From Pelomonas sp. KK5 (lineage in GTDB: Bacteria > Pseudomonadota > Gammaproteobacteria > Burkholderiales > Burkholderiaceae_C), in assembly GCF_001984095.1 (NCBI RefSeq), contig NZ_LYVQ01000033.1, forward strand, positions 1 through 37,349: a stretch of 37,349 nucleotides of DNA. Direction: 5' to 3'. Below the pieces are notes generated by a model that saw nothing but the letters and a program-made list of their open reading frames with translations, was not told the origin of the DNA and made no database searches. Each line of letters begins with the position of its first letter. Within the stretch, counting starts at the first letter, position 1. Shown here one piece after another: positions 8,665-18,065 of the stretch. The translations under genes and the position numbers were made by a program.

Positions 8665-9354
8665 ATGACGATGTCGCGTCTTTCGATCTGCCGTGCTGCT
8701 GGTCTCGGGTTCGGCCTGGGCTTCACGGCACTGGTGCCGGCGTGGGCATCGGATGGCGGACTGAGCGAGACCTGCCGAGCCGAGGCCGCGTCCTCAGCGG
8801 GCACCAGTCCCGAATTGGCGCCGCTCAAGTCGCTCGACCTCATATACATCACGACCAATTTCAAGAAGCCCGGCCTGGTCGAAGAGGCGCCGGATGAACA
8901 CTGGTCGGCATGGAAGCTCGACCAGATCGAGCCGCTGGCGCAGGAGCGCGCGCCCAAGGTCCTGAAGGCCAACGGACTGGAGGGGCAGGTGACCGTCCTT
9001 CCTGCGCCTGCGCCGGGATCCGCCGTGGACCTGGGGACGCTGGATCCGGCACGCCCCGCGCTGCTCCTTCGTCCGATCAAGTACGCCAAGTGGCAGCAGA
9101 AGCCGCTCTACCCCAAGGCGGGCTCCGTGACGTATGCGGTCGAGCTGATCAACGGCGGCCCCGACCGTCCTGCCCTGCCTTGCCGCGTGGAGGTGTGGGG
9201 CGGCGTCGGCGTGGATTCGAAATGGGGCATTCTCAAGACGAACCGTGTCGATGCCGAATGGGTGGACGGCATGCTCACCAACGTGCTTGCCAGCCTGAGT
9301 CGCAAAGGCGTGATCAAGCTCGCCAACGACAAGGCCGTGCGACCGGCGGAGTAG
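8665..9354 (+). CDS. Exported protein of unknown function
   Basis: I choose the ATG at 8665 because GGAGA lies just upstream (8652-8656). An in-frame TTG at 8647 overlaps the previous stop codon and would add six residues without a better ribosome site. The 229-residue product has a signal peptide (RAAGLGFGLGFTALVPAWAS) with cleavage probably after AWA. Two Cys, one near the mature N-terminus (ETCRAE) and one late (LPCRVEVW), could form a disulfide. The rest shows no motif I can name. It follows the lipoprotein gene at a 14-bp distance and is convergent with garR, whose stop codon is 36 bp away. Confidence 0.75.
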   Translation: MTMSRLSICRAAGLGFGLGFTALVPAWASDGGLSETCRAEAASSAGTSPELAPLKSLDLIYITTNFKKPGLVEEAPDEHWSAWKLDQIEPLAQERAPKVLKANGLEGQVTVLPAPAPGSAVDLGTLDPARPALLLRPIKYAKWQQKPLYPKAGSVTYAVELINGGPDRPALPCRVEVWGGVGVDSKWGILKTNRVDAEWVDGMLTNVLASLSRKGVIKLANDKAVRPAE

Positions 9355-9390
9355 CGCTCGACCGCCAGGCGCCCACCCGGCGCTTCGCCG

Positions 9391-10269
9391 TCAACCCAGT
9401 TCGTGCCCGGCCATCAGCTCCAGCGCCCTGACCAGCGCCGAGTGGTCGAGCTCGGCCATGTCGTTGGCCGCGCAGACCTGCATCAGCTGCGCGGCGCCGG
9501 CTGTCTGCGGCAGCGCGACGCCCAGCTCGCGCGCGCCCTGCAGCGCCAGGCCCAGGTCCTTCTGGTGCAGCCCGATGCGGAAGCCGGGATTGAAGGTGCG
9601 CTTGATCATCCGCTCGCCGTGCACCTCCAGGATGCGGCTGGCCGCGAAGCCGCCCATCAGCGCCTGGCGCACCTTGGCCGGGTCGGCGCCGGCCTTGCTG
9701 GCAAAGACCAGCGCCTCGCTGACGGCGGCGATGTTCAGCGCCACGATGATCTGGTTGGCCACCTTGGTGGTCTGGCCATCGCCGTTGCCGCCCACCAGCG
9801 TGATGTTCTTGCCCATTGCCTGCAGCAGCGGCAGCACGCGGTTGAAGACGGCCTCGTCACCGCCGCACATGATGGTCAGCGAGGCGGCCTTTGCACCCAC
9901 CTCGCCGCCGGAGACCGGCGCGTCGATGTAGTCGGCGCCCAGCGCCTTGACCTTGGCGGCGAAGCCCTTGGTGGCCATCGGGGAGATCGAGCTCATGTCG
10001 ATGACGACCTTGCCCGCGCTCAATCCCTCGGCCACGCCGCCCTCGCCGAACAGCACCTGCTCGACGTCCGGCGTGTCCGGCAGCATCGTGATGATGACGT
10101 CGGCATGGCGCGTTACTTCAGCGGCATCGGCGCAGGGCCGTGCGCTGGTGGCGGCGATGCTGTCGGGCAGCTTGCTGCGGGTCTTGACGTACAGCTCGTG
10201 GCCCGCGTTGGCGAGGTTCAGCGCCATCGGGGCGCCCATGATGCCCAGGCCGATGAATCCGACTTTCAT
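9391..10269 (-). CDS. garR: 2-hydroxy-3-oxopropionate (tartronate semialdehyde) reductase
   Basis: The enzyme reduces tartronate semialdehyde to D-glycerate with NAD(P)H. The 292-residue protein has the Rossmann dinucleotide loop GFIGLGIMGAPMA at the N-terminus, the substrate-binding stretch DAPVSGGEVGA and the GDGQTTKVANQ segment with the catalytic Lys of the beta-hydroxyacid dehydrogenase family. An all-helical C-terminal domain follows. It is the last gene of the minus-strand aldarate operon and lies 20 bp after garL, whose product supplies its substrate. A second, closely similar copy (glxR) lies at 23539-24447 beside gcl. The ATG at 10269 is chosen because the family starts exactly here (MKVGFIG) and GAGCG/AAGGAG-like purines precede it. 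Confidence 0.93.
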   Translation of the reverse strand: MKVGFIGLGIMGAPMALNLANAGHELYVKTRSKLPDSIAATSARPCADAAEVTRHADVIITMLPDTPDVEQVLFGEGGVAEGLSAGKVVIDMSSISPMATKGFAAKVKALGADYIDAPVSGGEVGAKAASLTIMCGGDEAVFNRVLPLLQAMGKNITLVGGNGDGQTTKVANQIIVALNIAAVSEALVFASKAGADPAKVRQALMGGFAASRILEVHGERMIKRTFNPGFRIGLHQKDLGLALQGARELGVALPQTAGAAQLMQVCAANDMAELDHSALVRALELMAGHELG

Positions 10270-10289
10270 GATGTCGCTCCTTCTCTTCT

Positions 10290-11078
10290 TCAGTAGCCGT
10301 TGTTCGGGGTGCCCGGCTGGCCGGCCCGCATCACGGCCATCACCTGCTGCGCGCCGGCCGCCATCAGCCGCGCGTCCGAACTGACCGTCACGAACTGGAA
10401 GCCCATGGCGATGCGTTTGAGTGCCGCCTCGGGTGAGCCGTTGTGGATGCCGGCGACGACGCCGTGGGCCTTGGCCCGCGCGAGGATGTGTTCCACGGCC
10501 TGCGCTGCCTTGGGCTCCAGGTCGTCGAAGCTCGGCTTGCAGCCCAGCGCGATCGAGAGGTCCGAGGGGCCGATGTAGATCGCGTCCAGGCCTGGCGTCG
10601 ACAGGATCTCGTCCAGGTTCTCCAGCGCCTGCGCCGTCTCGATCATCGCGAAGACGACGATCTGCTCGTTCGCGTGCAGCGGATAGTCGGCCCCGCCGTA
10701 CAGCGTGGCGCGGATCGGGCCGAAGCTTCTTGTGCCCTGCGGCGCGTAGTGGGTCCACGCGACCAGCTTCTCGGCATCGGCCCGGCTGTTGACCATCGGG
10801 CAGATCAGCGCATAGGCGCCGGCGTCCAGCGACTTCATCAGGATGCCGGGCTCCAGCCAGGGCACGCGCACGACCGGCACGGTCTCGGTGGTCGAGATGG
10901 CCTGCAGCATCGGCAGCATCGTCGCGTAGTCGACCATGCCGTGCTGCAGGTCGATGGTCAGCGAGTCCCAGCCCTGGTGGGCCATGGTCTCAGCGGAGAA
11001 GCCGTTCGGGATGGCCAGCCAGCCATTGACGACGGCGCCGCCTGACGCCCAGATTCGACGGAGTCGGTTTTCACGCAT
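10290..11078 (-). CDS. garL: 2-dehydro-3-deoxyglucarate aldolase, HpcH/HpaI family
   Basis: This is a 262-residue class II aldolase of the HpcH/HpaI family. In this context it should split 5-keto-4-deoxy-D-glucarate (or 2-keto-3-deoxyglucarate) into pyruvate and tartronate semialdehyde. The family's catalytic His is seen in TIDLQHGMVDY (His46), the metal-binding Glu in AMIETAQALENL and the Asp/Gly loop in LDAIYIGPSDLSIALG. The residue before the His is Gln, where E. coli GarL and HpaI have Glu (EH), a variant seen in some relatives. It lies 10 bp after gudP and 20 bp before garR, which supports the GarL role, although other 2-oxo acid aldol substrates are possible. Confidence 0.85.
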   Translation of the reverse strand: MRENRLRRIWASGGAVVNGWLAIPNGFSAETMAHQGWDSLTIDLQHGMVDYATMLPMLQAISTTETVPVVRVPWLEPGILMKSLDAGAYALICPMVNSRADAEKLVAWTHYAPQGTRSFGPIRATLYGGADYPLHANEQIVVFAMIETAQALENLDEILSTPGLDAIYIGPSDLSIALGCKPSFDDLEPKAAQAVEHILARAKAHGVVAGIHNGSPEAALKRIAMGFQFVTVSSDARLMAAGAQQVMAVMRAGQPGTPNNGY

Positions 11079-11088
11079 GACGTGCTCC

Positions 11089-12483
11089 TCACTTCCTCAG
11101 TTCGAAACGCTTGATCTCGCCGACGACGAACAGGTAGCAGCACACTGCCACCAGCGCGTTGGCCGCCACATAGACCAGCGCCGCGTCGAAGCTGCCGCTG
11201 CCCTTGATCAGGTAGCCGATGACGATGGGCGTGGTGATCGCTGCAGTATTGCCGAAGGTGTTGAACAGCGCACCCGAGAGGCCCGAGATTTCCTTCGGCG
11301 AGGTGTCCGACACGACCGCCCAGCCCAGGGCGCCCAGGCCCTTGCCGAAGAAGGCCAGCGCCATGATGGCGACGACCAGCGTCGAGTCGCTCACGTAGTT
11401 GCAGGCGATCATCGAGGTGGACAGCAGCATGCCGATGACGATCGGCGTCTTGCGGGCCAGCGTGAGGGACGCGCCGCGGCGCAGCAGCGCGTCCGAGATG
11501 ATGCCGCCCAGCACGCCGCCGAGAAAACCGCAGATCGCCGGCGCTGCCGCAGCGAAGCCGGCGTTCAGGATCGACATGCCGCGTTCCTTGACGAGATACA
11601 CCGGGAACCAGGTCAGGAAGAAGTAGGTCAGCGTCGTGATGCAGTACTGGCCGATGTACACGCCCATCATCATGCGGCTGGACAGCAACTGGCCGATGTA
11701 GTTCCAGCGCGGGCCGCCGACGGCCTTGGTGTTGGCGGCCGCGGCCTGGTCCATATTGACCAGCGCGCCGCCCTGGCTGATGTAGTCCAGCTCGGCCGCG
11801 TTGATCGTCGGGTGCGTGGCCGGGCTGTAGATCGTCTTCATCCACAGGAAGGCGAAGGCCAGGCCCAGCACGCCCATGAAGGCGAACACCGCATGCCAGC
11901 CCCAGGTGTGCGTGATCCAGGCCATCAGCGGCGAGAACAGCACGGTGGCGAAGTACTGCGCGGAGTTGAAGATGGCCGAGGCGGTGCCGCGCTCGTTGGC
12001 CGGGAACCAGGAGGCGACGATGCGGCCGTTGGCCGGGAAGGAGGGCGCCTCGCCGGCGCCGACCAGCAGCCGCAGCGCGAACAGCGCCACCACCGCCGAG
12101 CCCGCCGTCGCGGTGACGAAGGTGATGCCGCCCTGCAGCAGTGTGAACACCGACCACAGCGCGATGCTCCAGGCGTACACGCGCTTGGAGCCGAAGCGGT
12201 CCAGCAGCCAGCCGCCCGGCAGTTGCGCCAGCACGTAGGACCAGCCGAAGGCCGAGAAGATGTAGCCCATGGCCACCGAGTCGATGCCCAGCTCCTTGGA
12301 CAGCACCGGGCCGGTGATGGCCAGCGTGGCGCGATCGGCGTAGTTGATCGTCGTCACCATGAAGAGCATGGCGAGGATGCCGAAGCGCTTCTTCGTGCGC
12401 GCGGCGGAGGCCGTCTGGGAAGAAGAAGAGGGCGAGGACGTGGCGGCGTCTGCAGGACGCTCGGCGGTCACGGTGGGGGTCAT
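11089..12483 (-). CDS. gudP: D-glucarate/galactarate permease, MFS family
   Basis: This inner-membrane proton symporter of 464 residues has 12 predicted membrane segments and belongs to the anion:cation symporter family that includes GudP and GarP. Typical strings are TTINYADRATLAITGP in the first helix, GWSYVLAQLPGGWLLDRFG with the MFS loop motif, and EAPSFPANGRIVASWFP. It opens with a Ser/Ala/Thr-rich cytoplasmic tail of about 35 residues that is longer than usual. It lies between gudD (65 bp upstream) and garL (10 bp downstream), so it very likely imports D-glucarate or galactarate. GGAGA precedes the ATG at 12483. Confidence 0.9.
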   Translation of the reverse strand: MTPTVTAERPADAATSSPSSSSQTASAARTKKRFGILAMLFMVTTINYADRATLAITGPVLSKELGIDSVAMGYIFSAFGWSYVLAQLPGGWLLDRFGSKRVYAWSIALWSVFTLLQGGITFVTATAGSAVVALFALRLLVGAGEAPSFPANGRIVASWFPANERGTASAIFNSAQYFATVLFSPLMAWITHTWGWHAVFAFMGVLGLAFAFLWMKTIYSPATHPTINAAELDYISQGGALVNMDQAAAANTKAVGGPRWNYIGQLLSSRMMMGVYIGQYCITTLTYFFLTWFPVYLVKERGMSILNAGFAAAAPAICGFLGGVLGGIISDALLRRGASLTLARKTPIVIGMLLSTSMIACNYVSDSTLVVAIMALAFFGKGLGALGWAVVSDTSPKEISGLSGALFNTFGNTAAITTPIVIGYLIKGSGSFDAALVYVAANALVAVCCYLFVVGEIKRFELRK

Positions 12484-12548
12484 GCTTGTCTCCGTGGGTG
12501 CAGCGCCCTCTTCGTGGCTTGCTGCGGGTGGTCAGTTGAGGATCGTCG

Positions 12549-13877
12549 TTAGCGGTCGAGGGCCGGGCGCTTCGGATTGAAGGTCCAGCCGCGGATCAGG
12601 TACTGCATGGCAATCGCGTCGTCGCGCGCGCCGAGCCCGTGCTTGCGGTAGAGCTGGTGGGCCTTCTCGACCTCCACCATGTCCAGCTCCACGCCCAGGC
12701 CCGGCTTGCGCGGCACCTGCACATGGCCGCCCGCGATCTTCAGCGGCTCCTTGGTCAGCCGCTGGCCGTCCTGCCAGATCCAGTGCGTGTCGATCGCGGT
12801 GACCTTGCCCGGCGCGGCCGCGCCGACGTGGGTGAACATCGCCAGCGAGATGTCGAAGTGGTTGTTCGAGTGCGAGCCCCAGGTGAGGCCCCAGTCGCGG
12901 CAGGTCTGGGCCACGCGGACGGAGCCGGCCATGGTCCAGAAATGCGGGTCGGCCAGCGGGATGTCCACGCTCTGCAGGGAGAGCGCGTGCGAGAGCTGGC
13001 GCCAGTCGGTGGCGATCATGTTGGTGGCCGTGGGCAGGCCGGTGGCGCGGCGGAACTCGGCCATCACCTCGCGGCCGGAGAAGCCGTCCTCGGCGCCGCA
13101 GGGGTCCTCGGCATAGGCGACGATGCCGCGCATGCGCTGGCCCAGGCGGATCGCGTCCTTCAGCAGCCAGCCGCCGTTCGGGTCCAGCGTGACGCGGGCC
13201 TCGGGGAAGCGCTCGTGCAGCGCGGTGACGGCGTCGACTTCCTCGTCGCCGCGCAGCACGCCGCCCTTCAACTTGAAGTCGTTGAAGCCGTAGCGTTCGC
13301 GGGCGGCCTCGGCGAGCTTGACGACCGCTTCCGGCGTCAGCGCGACTTCATGGCGCAGGCGGCTCCAGGCATCGTCCGCCGCGGGTTCGCTGTTGTAGGG
13401 CAGGTCCGTCTTCGTGCGGTCGCCGACGTAGAACAGATAACCGAGCATCTCGACGGCATCCCGCTGCTGTCCCTCGCCCAGCAGCGCGGCCACCGGCACG
13501 CCCAGGTGCTGGCCCAGCAGGTCCAGCAGCGCGGACTCGATGGCGGTCACCGCGTGGATGGTGGTGCGCAGGTCGAAGGTCTGCAGGCCGCGGCCGCCGC
13601 TGTCGCGGTCGGCGAACTGGCGCTGCACCGCCTGCAGCACACGCTGATGGGAGCCCAGCGGCTGGCCGACGACCAGCTCGCGCGCATCCTCCAGCGTCTG
13701 GCGGATCTTCTCGCCGCCAGGCACCTCGCCGACGCCGGTGTTGCCGGCGCTGTCCTTCAGGATCAGCAGGTTGCGGGTGAAGAAGGGGGCGTGGGCGCCG
13801 CTGAGGTTCAGCAGCATGCTGTCGCGGCCGGCGACCGGGATCACGCGCAGCTCGGTGATGCGGGGTGTGTTGTTCAT
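12549..13877 (-). CDS. gudD: Glucarate dehydratase
   Basis: GudD (442 residues, the usual length) dehydrates D-glucarate, and usually L-idarate, to 5-keto-4-deoxy-D-glucarate. It belongs to the enolase superfamily. The catalytic Lys-x-Lys is in FNDFKLKGG. The metal ligands are in LDPNGGW (Asp), [10 protein letters not shown] (Glu) and ATNMIATD (Asn), and the general base His is in the stretch [15 protein letters not shown]. The N-terminus [26 protein letters not shown] matches the family, which supports the ATG at 13877, preceded by GAGGAG. It lies 31 bp after kdgD, which uses its product. Confidence 0.95.
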   Translation of the reverse strand: MNNTPRITELRVIPVAGRDSMLLNLSGAHAPFFTRNLLILKDSAGNTGVGEVPGGEKIRQTLEDARELVVGQPLGSHQRVLQAVQRQFADRDSGGRGLQTFDLRTTIHAVTAIESALLDLLGQHLGVPVAALLGEGQQRDAVEMLGYLFYVGDRTKTDLPYNSEPAADDAWSRLRHEVALTPEAVVKLAEAARERYGFNDFKLKGGVLRGDEEVDAVTALHERFPEARVTLDPNGGWLLKDAIRLGQRMRGIVAYAEDPCGAEDGFSGREVMAEFRRATGLPTATNMIATDWRQLSHALSLQSVDIPLADPHFWTMAGSVRVAQTCRDWGLTWGSHSNNHFDISLAMFTHVGAAAPGKVTAIDTHWIWQDGQRLTKEPLKIAGGHVQVPRKPGLGVELDMVEVEKAHQLYRKHGLGARDDAIAMQYLIRGWTFNPKRPALDR

Positions 13878-13908
13878 CGCTGGACTCCTCGATGATGGGC
13901 TTCGCTGT

Positions 13909-14820
13909 TTACTGCGGGCCGAGCTTGGCGATCAGCTGGCGCAATTCCTCGACCTCCGGGGCGAGCAGGTCCGACAGCGGCGGCCGCACCGGCCCCGCGC
14001 CATGGCCCACCAGCGTGGCGCCGGCCTTCACGATGGAGACGGCATAGCCCTCGCCCTTGTTGCGCAGCGCGACGTAGGGCAGGAAGAACTCGCGCACCAG
14101 GCGGTCGCAGGTGGCGGTGTCGCCGGCGGCATGGGCGCGGTAGAAGTCCATCGCCGTCTTCGGGATGAAGTTGAAGACGGCGGACGAGTACACCGGGCAG
14201 CCCATCGCCTTGTAGGCGCCGGCGAACAGTTCGGCCGTCGGCAGGCCGCCGAGGTAGGCAAAGCGCTCGCCCAGCGTCTGGCGGATGGCGACGAACTTCT
14301 CGATGTCGCCCAGGCCGTCCTTGAAACCGATCAGGTTGGGGCAGCGCTCGGCCAGTTGCTGCAGGCTCTGCGGCGTCAGCTTGCAGGCGCCGCGGTTGTA
14401 GACGATGACGCCGATCTTCACGCTCTTGCAGACCGCTTCCACATGGGCGACCAGGCCGGCCTGGCTGGCTTCGGTCAGGTAGTGGGGCAGCAGCAGCACG
14501 CCTTGCGCGCCCAGGCGCTCAGCCTCCTGCGCGTACTGGATCGCCAGCGTGGTGCCGCCGCCGGCACCGGCGATGATCGGCGTGCGGCCGCGGCAGGTTT
14601 CCAGTGCCACCTGGATCACCAGGCTGTATTCGGTGGGTTCCAGCGAGAAGAATTCGCCCGTGCCGCCGGCGGCGAACAGGGCCGAGGCGCCGTAGGGCTG
14701 CAGCCATTCGAGGCGCTCGGCATAGGGCTTGGGCGCGAACTTCAGCTGCGCATCGAAGTCGGTCAGCGGGAAGGACAGCAGGCCGGATTGGAGGACGGAT
14801 TTCAGTTCGGTGGGGCTCAT
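13909..14820 (-). CDS. kdgD: 5-dehydro-4-deoxyglucarate dehydratase
   Basis: This 303-residue enzyme of the DapA/NAL superfamily dehydrates and decarboxylates 5-keto-4-deoxyglucarate to 2-oxoglutarate semialdehyde, water and carbon dioxide. The family features are [15 protein letters not shown] at the N-terminus, [17 protein letters not shown], the Tyr of [14 protein letters not shown] and the Schiff-base Lys of [13 protein letters not shown]. It is the first enzyme gene after the regulator and precedes gudD. An operator-like sequence lies about 37-49 bp upstream of the start (14857-14869). The downstream enzyme, 2-oxoglutarate semialdehyde dehydrogenase, is not in the window. Confidence 0.94.
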   Translation of the reverse strand: MSPTELKSVLQSGLLSFPLTDFDAQLKFAPKPYAERLEWLQPYGASALFAAGGTGEFFSLEPTEYSLVIQVALETCRGRTPIIAGAGGGTTLAIQYAQEAERLGAQGVLLLPHYLTEASQAGLVAHVEAVCKSVKIGVIVYNRGACKLTPQSLQQLAERCPNLIGFKDGLGDIEKFVAIRQTLGERFAYLGGLPTAELFAGAYKAMGCPVYSSAVFNFIPKTAMDFYRAHAAGDTATCDRLVREFFLPYVALRNKGEGYAVSIVKAGATLVGHGAGPVRPPLSDLLAPEVEELRQLIAKLGPQ

Positions 14821-14856
14821 CGGATGTCTCGCGGTCGGTTGGCGATTCGTTGTCAG

Positions 14857-14869
14857 TCATCGTACAACT
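14857..14869 (-). promoter_or_regulatory. Candidate second operator before kdgD
   Basis: Read on the minus strand this is AGTTGTACGATGA. It shares AGTTGTACGA with the palindrome in the udh/regulator divergent space and fits the FadR-subfamily consensus TNGT-N3-ACNA at all but one position. It lies in the 89-bp gap between the regulator gene and kdgD, so an internal regulated promoter is likely. Confidence 0.45.
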
Positions 14870-14909
14870 AGGCGAACAACTGACGATCCGGGTAAACCCG
14901 AGAAGAGGG

Positions 14910-15656
14910 CTACTTCAATCCGGCCTGGGCGCGGCGGCGGCGTTCGCGGCTGTTGGCGAGGTGGGTGCGCATCGCGGCGCGCGCGGCGTCGGGATCCTGG
15001 GCGGAGATGGCGTCGAAGATGCTCTCGTGCTCGCCGTTGATGCGGCGCAGGTAGGCGCGGCGCTCGTCGCTGACCGCCGCGGCAGGGGAGGTGCTCCCGT
15101 CGAGCCGGGCGCGCGGGATGATGGTGTTCCCCAGCGTCGTCATCAGCTCGCTGAAGTGGCTGTTCTGCGTGGCGCGGGCGATCTCGAGGTGGAACTGGAA
15201 ATCGGCCGGCACGGAATCGCGGCCGGCCTCCACCGCCTCGACCACTTGATCGAGCGCAGCCCGCATGGCCACGAGGTTCGCCTCGCTGCGCCGCTGGGCG
15301 GCCAGCGCGGCGGCCTCGGTCTCGAGGCCGATGCGCAGCTCGAGGACGGCGATCACGTCCTGCAAGGTGCCGACCTGTTCCTGCGTGATCCGGAATCCCG
15401 GCGCCTCGCCCAGCCCCAGCACGAACGTGCCGATGCCATGCCGCGTCTCGACCAGCCGGGCCTGCTGGAGCTTGGAGATGGCCTCGCGCACGACCGTGCG
15501 GCTGACGCCGTAGGTCTGCATCAGCGCGGCCTCGGTGGGCAGCTTGTCCTCGGGCTGCAACTGCTGGCTGCGGATCTTCTCGCTGAGGTCTTCGACCAGC
15601 GTGTGGGCCAGGCCGCGGCGGGAATTCTGGGGATTACCCTGAGTCACGATCGTCAT
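14910..15656 (-). CDS. GntR family regulator, FadR/FCD type, of the uronate/aldarate genes
   Basis: This 248-residue regulator has an N-terminal winged helix-turn-helix (DKLPTEAALMQTYGVSRTVV, wing RHGIGTFVLG) and a helical FCD effector domain (VLELRIGLETEAAALAA, FQFHLEIARATQNSHF, HESIFDAI) with the metal-ligand Asp/His pattern of that domain. I start it at the ATG at 15656. An in-frame start 60 bp upstream would add residues encoded by the operator and promoter and is unlikely. It sits between divergent operons for uronate and aldarate use, next to a palindrome of the FadR type, so it is most likely a repressor released by an aldarate or uronate intermediate. It probably controls its own operon. 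Confidence 0.9.
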   Translation of the reverse strand: MTIVTQGNPQNSRRGLAHTLVEDLSEKIRSQQLQPEDKLPTEAALMQTYGVSRTVVREAISKLQQARLVETRHGIGTFVLGLGEAPGFRITQEQVGTLQDVIAVLELRIGLETEAAALAAQRRSEANLVAMRAALDQVVEAVEAGRDSVPADFQFHLEIARATQNSHFSELMTTLGNTIIPRARLDGSTSPAAAVSDERRAYLRRINGEHESIFDAISAQDPDAARAAMRTHLANSRERRRRAQAGLK

Positions 15657-15662
15657 CAGGTA

Positions 15663-15693
15663 TTGATAATGAAGTTGTACGACAACGTATATG
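15663..15693 (+). promoter_or_regulatory. Divergent promoter with FadR-type operator GTTGTACGACAAC
   Basis: GTTGTACGACAAC (15674-15686) has 5-bp inverted arms and fits TNGT-N3-ACNA perfectly. It lies between a possible -35 TTGATA (15663-15668) and -10 TATATG (15688-15693, spacing 19 bp) reading toward udh. A bound regulator would block this promoter and, across the 59-bp divergent space, probably the regulator gene too. Confidence 0.6.
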
Positions 15694-15715
15694 CGATGAC
15701 TCAGAGCGTAACCCA

Positions 15716-16534
15716 ATGAAGGACTTCATGCCACCGATGCCGCTCAAGCGGCTGCTGATGACCGGGGCGGCCGGCGGCCTGGGCCGCGAGCTGCGGGCCC
15801 GGCTGGCGCCGTTCGCCGAGCGCCTGCGCCTGTCGGACCTGGCGCCGCTCGCCGCGACGCCAGCGCCGCACGAGGAAGACATGCCTTGCGACCTGGCCGA
15901 CAAGGCCGGCATGCGTGCCTTGCTGGCCGACGTGGACGCGGTCGTGCATTTCGGCGGCGTGTCGGTCGAGCGGCCCTTCGAGCAGATCCTCGAGGCCAAT
16001 CTGCGCGGCGTGTTCCATCTCTACGAGGCGGCGCGGCTGCAGGGCGTCAGGCGCATCGTCTTCGCCAGCTCCAACCACACGATCGGCTTCTATCGCCAGG
16101 GCGAGCGCATCGACACGAGCGCGAAGCAGCGGCCGGACAGCTACTACGGCGTCTCCAAATGCTTCGGCGAGGACATGGCGCAGATGTACTTCGAGCGCTA
16201 CGGCATCGAGACGGTCAGCATCCGCATTGGCTCCGCGCTGCCCGAGCCGCAGAACCGCCGCCAGCTCAGCACCTGGATCAGCCACCGCGACCTGGTCAAC
16301 CTGATCGGCCATGCGCTGTTCACGCCGGGCGTGGGCCACACGATCGTCTACGGCGCGTCCGCCAGCCGCGATACATGGTGGGACAACAGCGGCGCCTCGG
16401 TGCTCGGCTGGGCGCCGCTGGACAGTTCCGAACCGTACCGCGCCGCGATCGAGGCGCAGCCGCCGCTGGCCGACGACGACCCGAACGGCATCTACCAGGG
16501 CGGCTTCTTCGTCAATGAAGGCCCGTTCGACTGA
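15716..16534 (+). CDS. udh: Uronate dehydrogenase (NAD+)
   Basis: Udh oxidises D-glucuronate or D-galacturonate with NAD+ to the corresponding aldarolactone. The 272-residue protein is a short-chain dehydrogenase/epimerase fold with the glycine loop TGAAGGLGRELRARL near residue 17. Asp at about residue 40 (SDLAPL) selects NAD. The catalytic pair is Tyr144/Lys148 in YYGVSK, and FASSNHTIGFY and SIRIGSALPEPQNRRQL are typical of known Udh. The family is about 265 residues long. The ATG at 15716 is the longest form; the ATG at 15728 has AAGGA four bases upstream and could be the true start. It is the first gene of the plus-strand operon with the TRAP transporter, lactonase and garD. Confidence 0.92.
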   Translation: MKDFMPPMPLKRLLMTGAAGGLGRELRARLAPFAERLRLSDLAPLAATPAPHEEDMPCDLADKAGMRALLADVDAVVHFGGVSVERPFEQILEANLRGVFHLYEAARLQGVRRIVFASSNHTIGFYRQGERIDTSAKQRPDSYYGVSKCFGEDMAQMYFERYGIETVSIRIGSALPEPQNRRQLSTWISHRDLVNLIGHALFTPGVGHTIVYGASASRDTWWDNSGASVLGWAPLDSSEPYRAAIEAQPPLADDDPNGIYQGGFFVNEGPFD

Positions 16535-17563
<1,029 letters not shown>

Positions 17564-17570
17564 GCGCTCG

Positions 17571-18065
17571 ATGAACGGCTTGACTGCCCTCAACGCGCGC
17601 CTGTCGCGCTGGGTGATGTACCTCGCCTGCCTCTGCCTGGCCGCGCTGCTGGCCATCGTGGTGTACGGCGTGGTGCTTCGTTATGTGTTCAACGACGCGC
17701 CGGCCTATGTGGAGCAGGTGGCGCTGCTGCTGGTGGTGTCGGTGGCGATGTTCGGCGCCTCGGCCGGCGTGCGCGATGCGGGCCATATCGGCCTGGATTC
17801 GCTGGTCAAGATCCTGCCGAAGCCGGTGCAGCACGCCTGCAAGGTGCTGGTGCTGCTGCTGACGCTGGCCTTCGCGCTGGCGCTGATCGCCGGCGGCGCC
17901 GAGATGGCCGCGTCCACCCATCACGACACGATCCCCACGCTGGGCATCACCGAGTCCGTCCGTTACGTGCCGGTGCTGATCGCCGGCGTCCTGATCTCGC
18001 TGTTCTCGATCGAGCACCTGATCGCGCAGTTCACCGGCAAAGAGGTGCAATCCTCATGGCACTGA
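17571..18065 (+). CDS. dctQ: TRAP transporter small permease, DctQ family
   Basis: This 164-residue membrane protein has four predicted membrane segments: YLACLCLAALLAIVVYGVVL, VEQVALLLVVSVAMFGASAG, a long hydrophobic run VLVLLLTLAFALALIAGG and VPVLIAGVLISLFSIEHL. The pattern FNDAPAYVEQVA with nearby Arg/Glu is typical of DctQ. It starts 7 bp after dctP and its stop codon overlaps the start of dctM by 10 bp, so the three subunits are translated together. Confidence 0.9.
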   Translation: MNGLTALNARLSRWVMYLACLCLAALLAIVVYGVVLRYVFNDAPAYVEQVALLLVVSVAMFGASAGVRDAGHIGLDSLVKILPKPVQHACKVLVLLLTLAFALALIAGGAEMAASTHHDTIPTLGITESVRYVPVLIAGVLISLFSIEHLIAQFTGKEVQSSWH

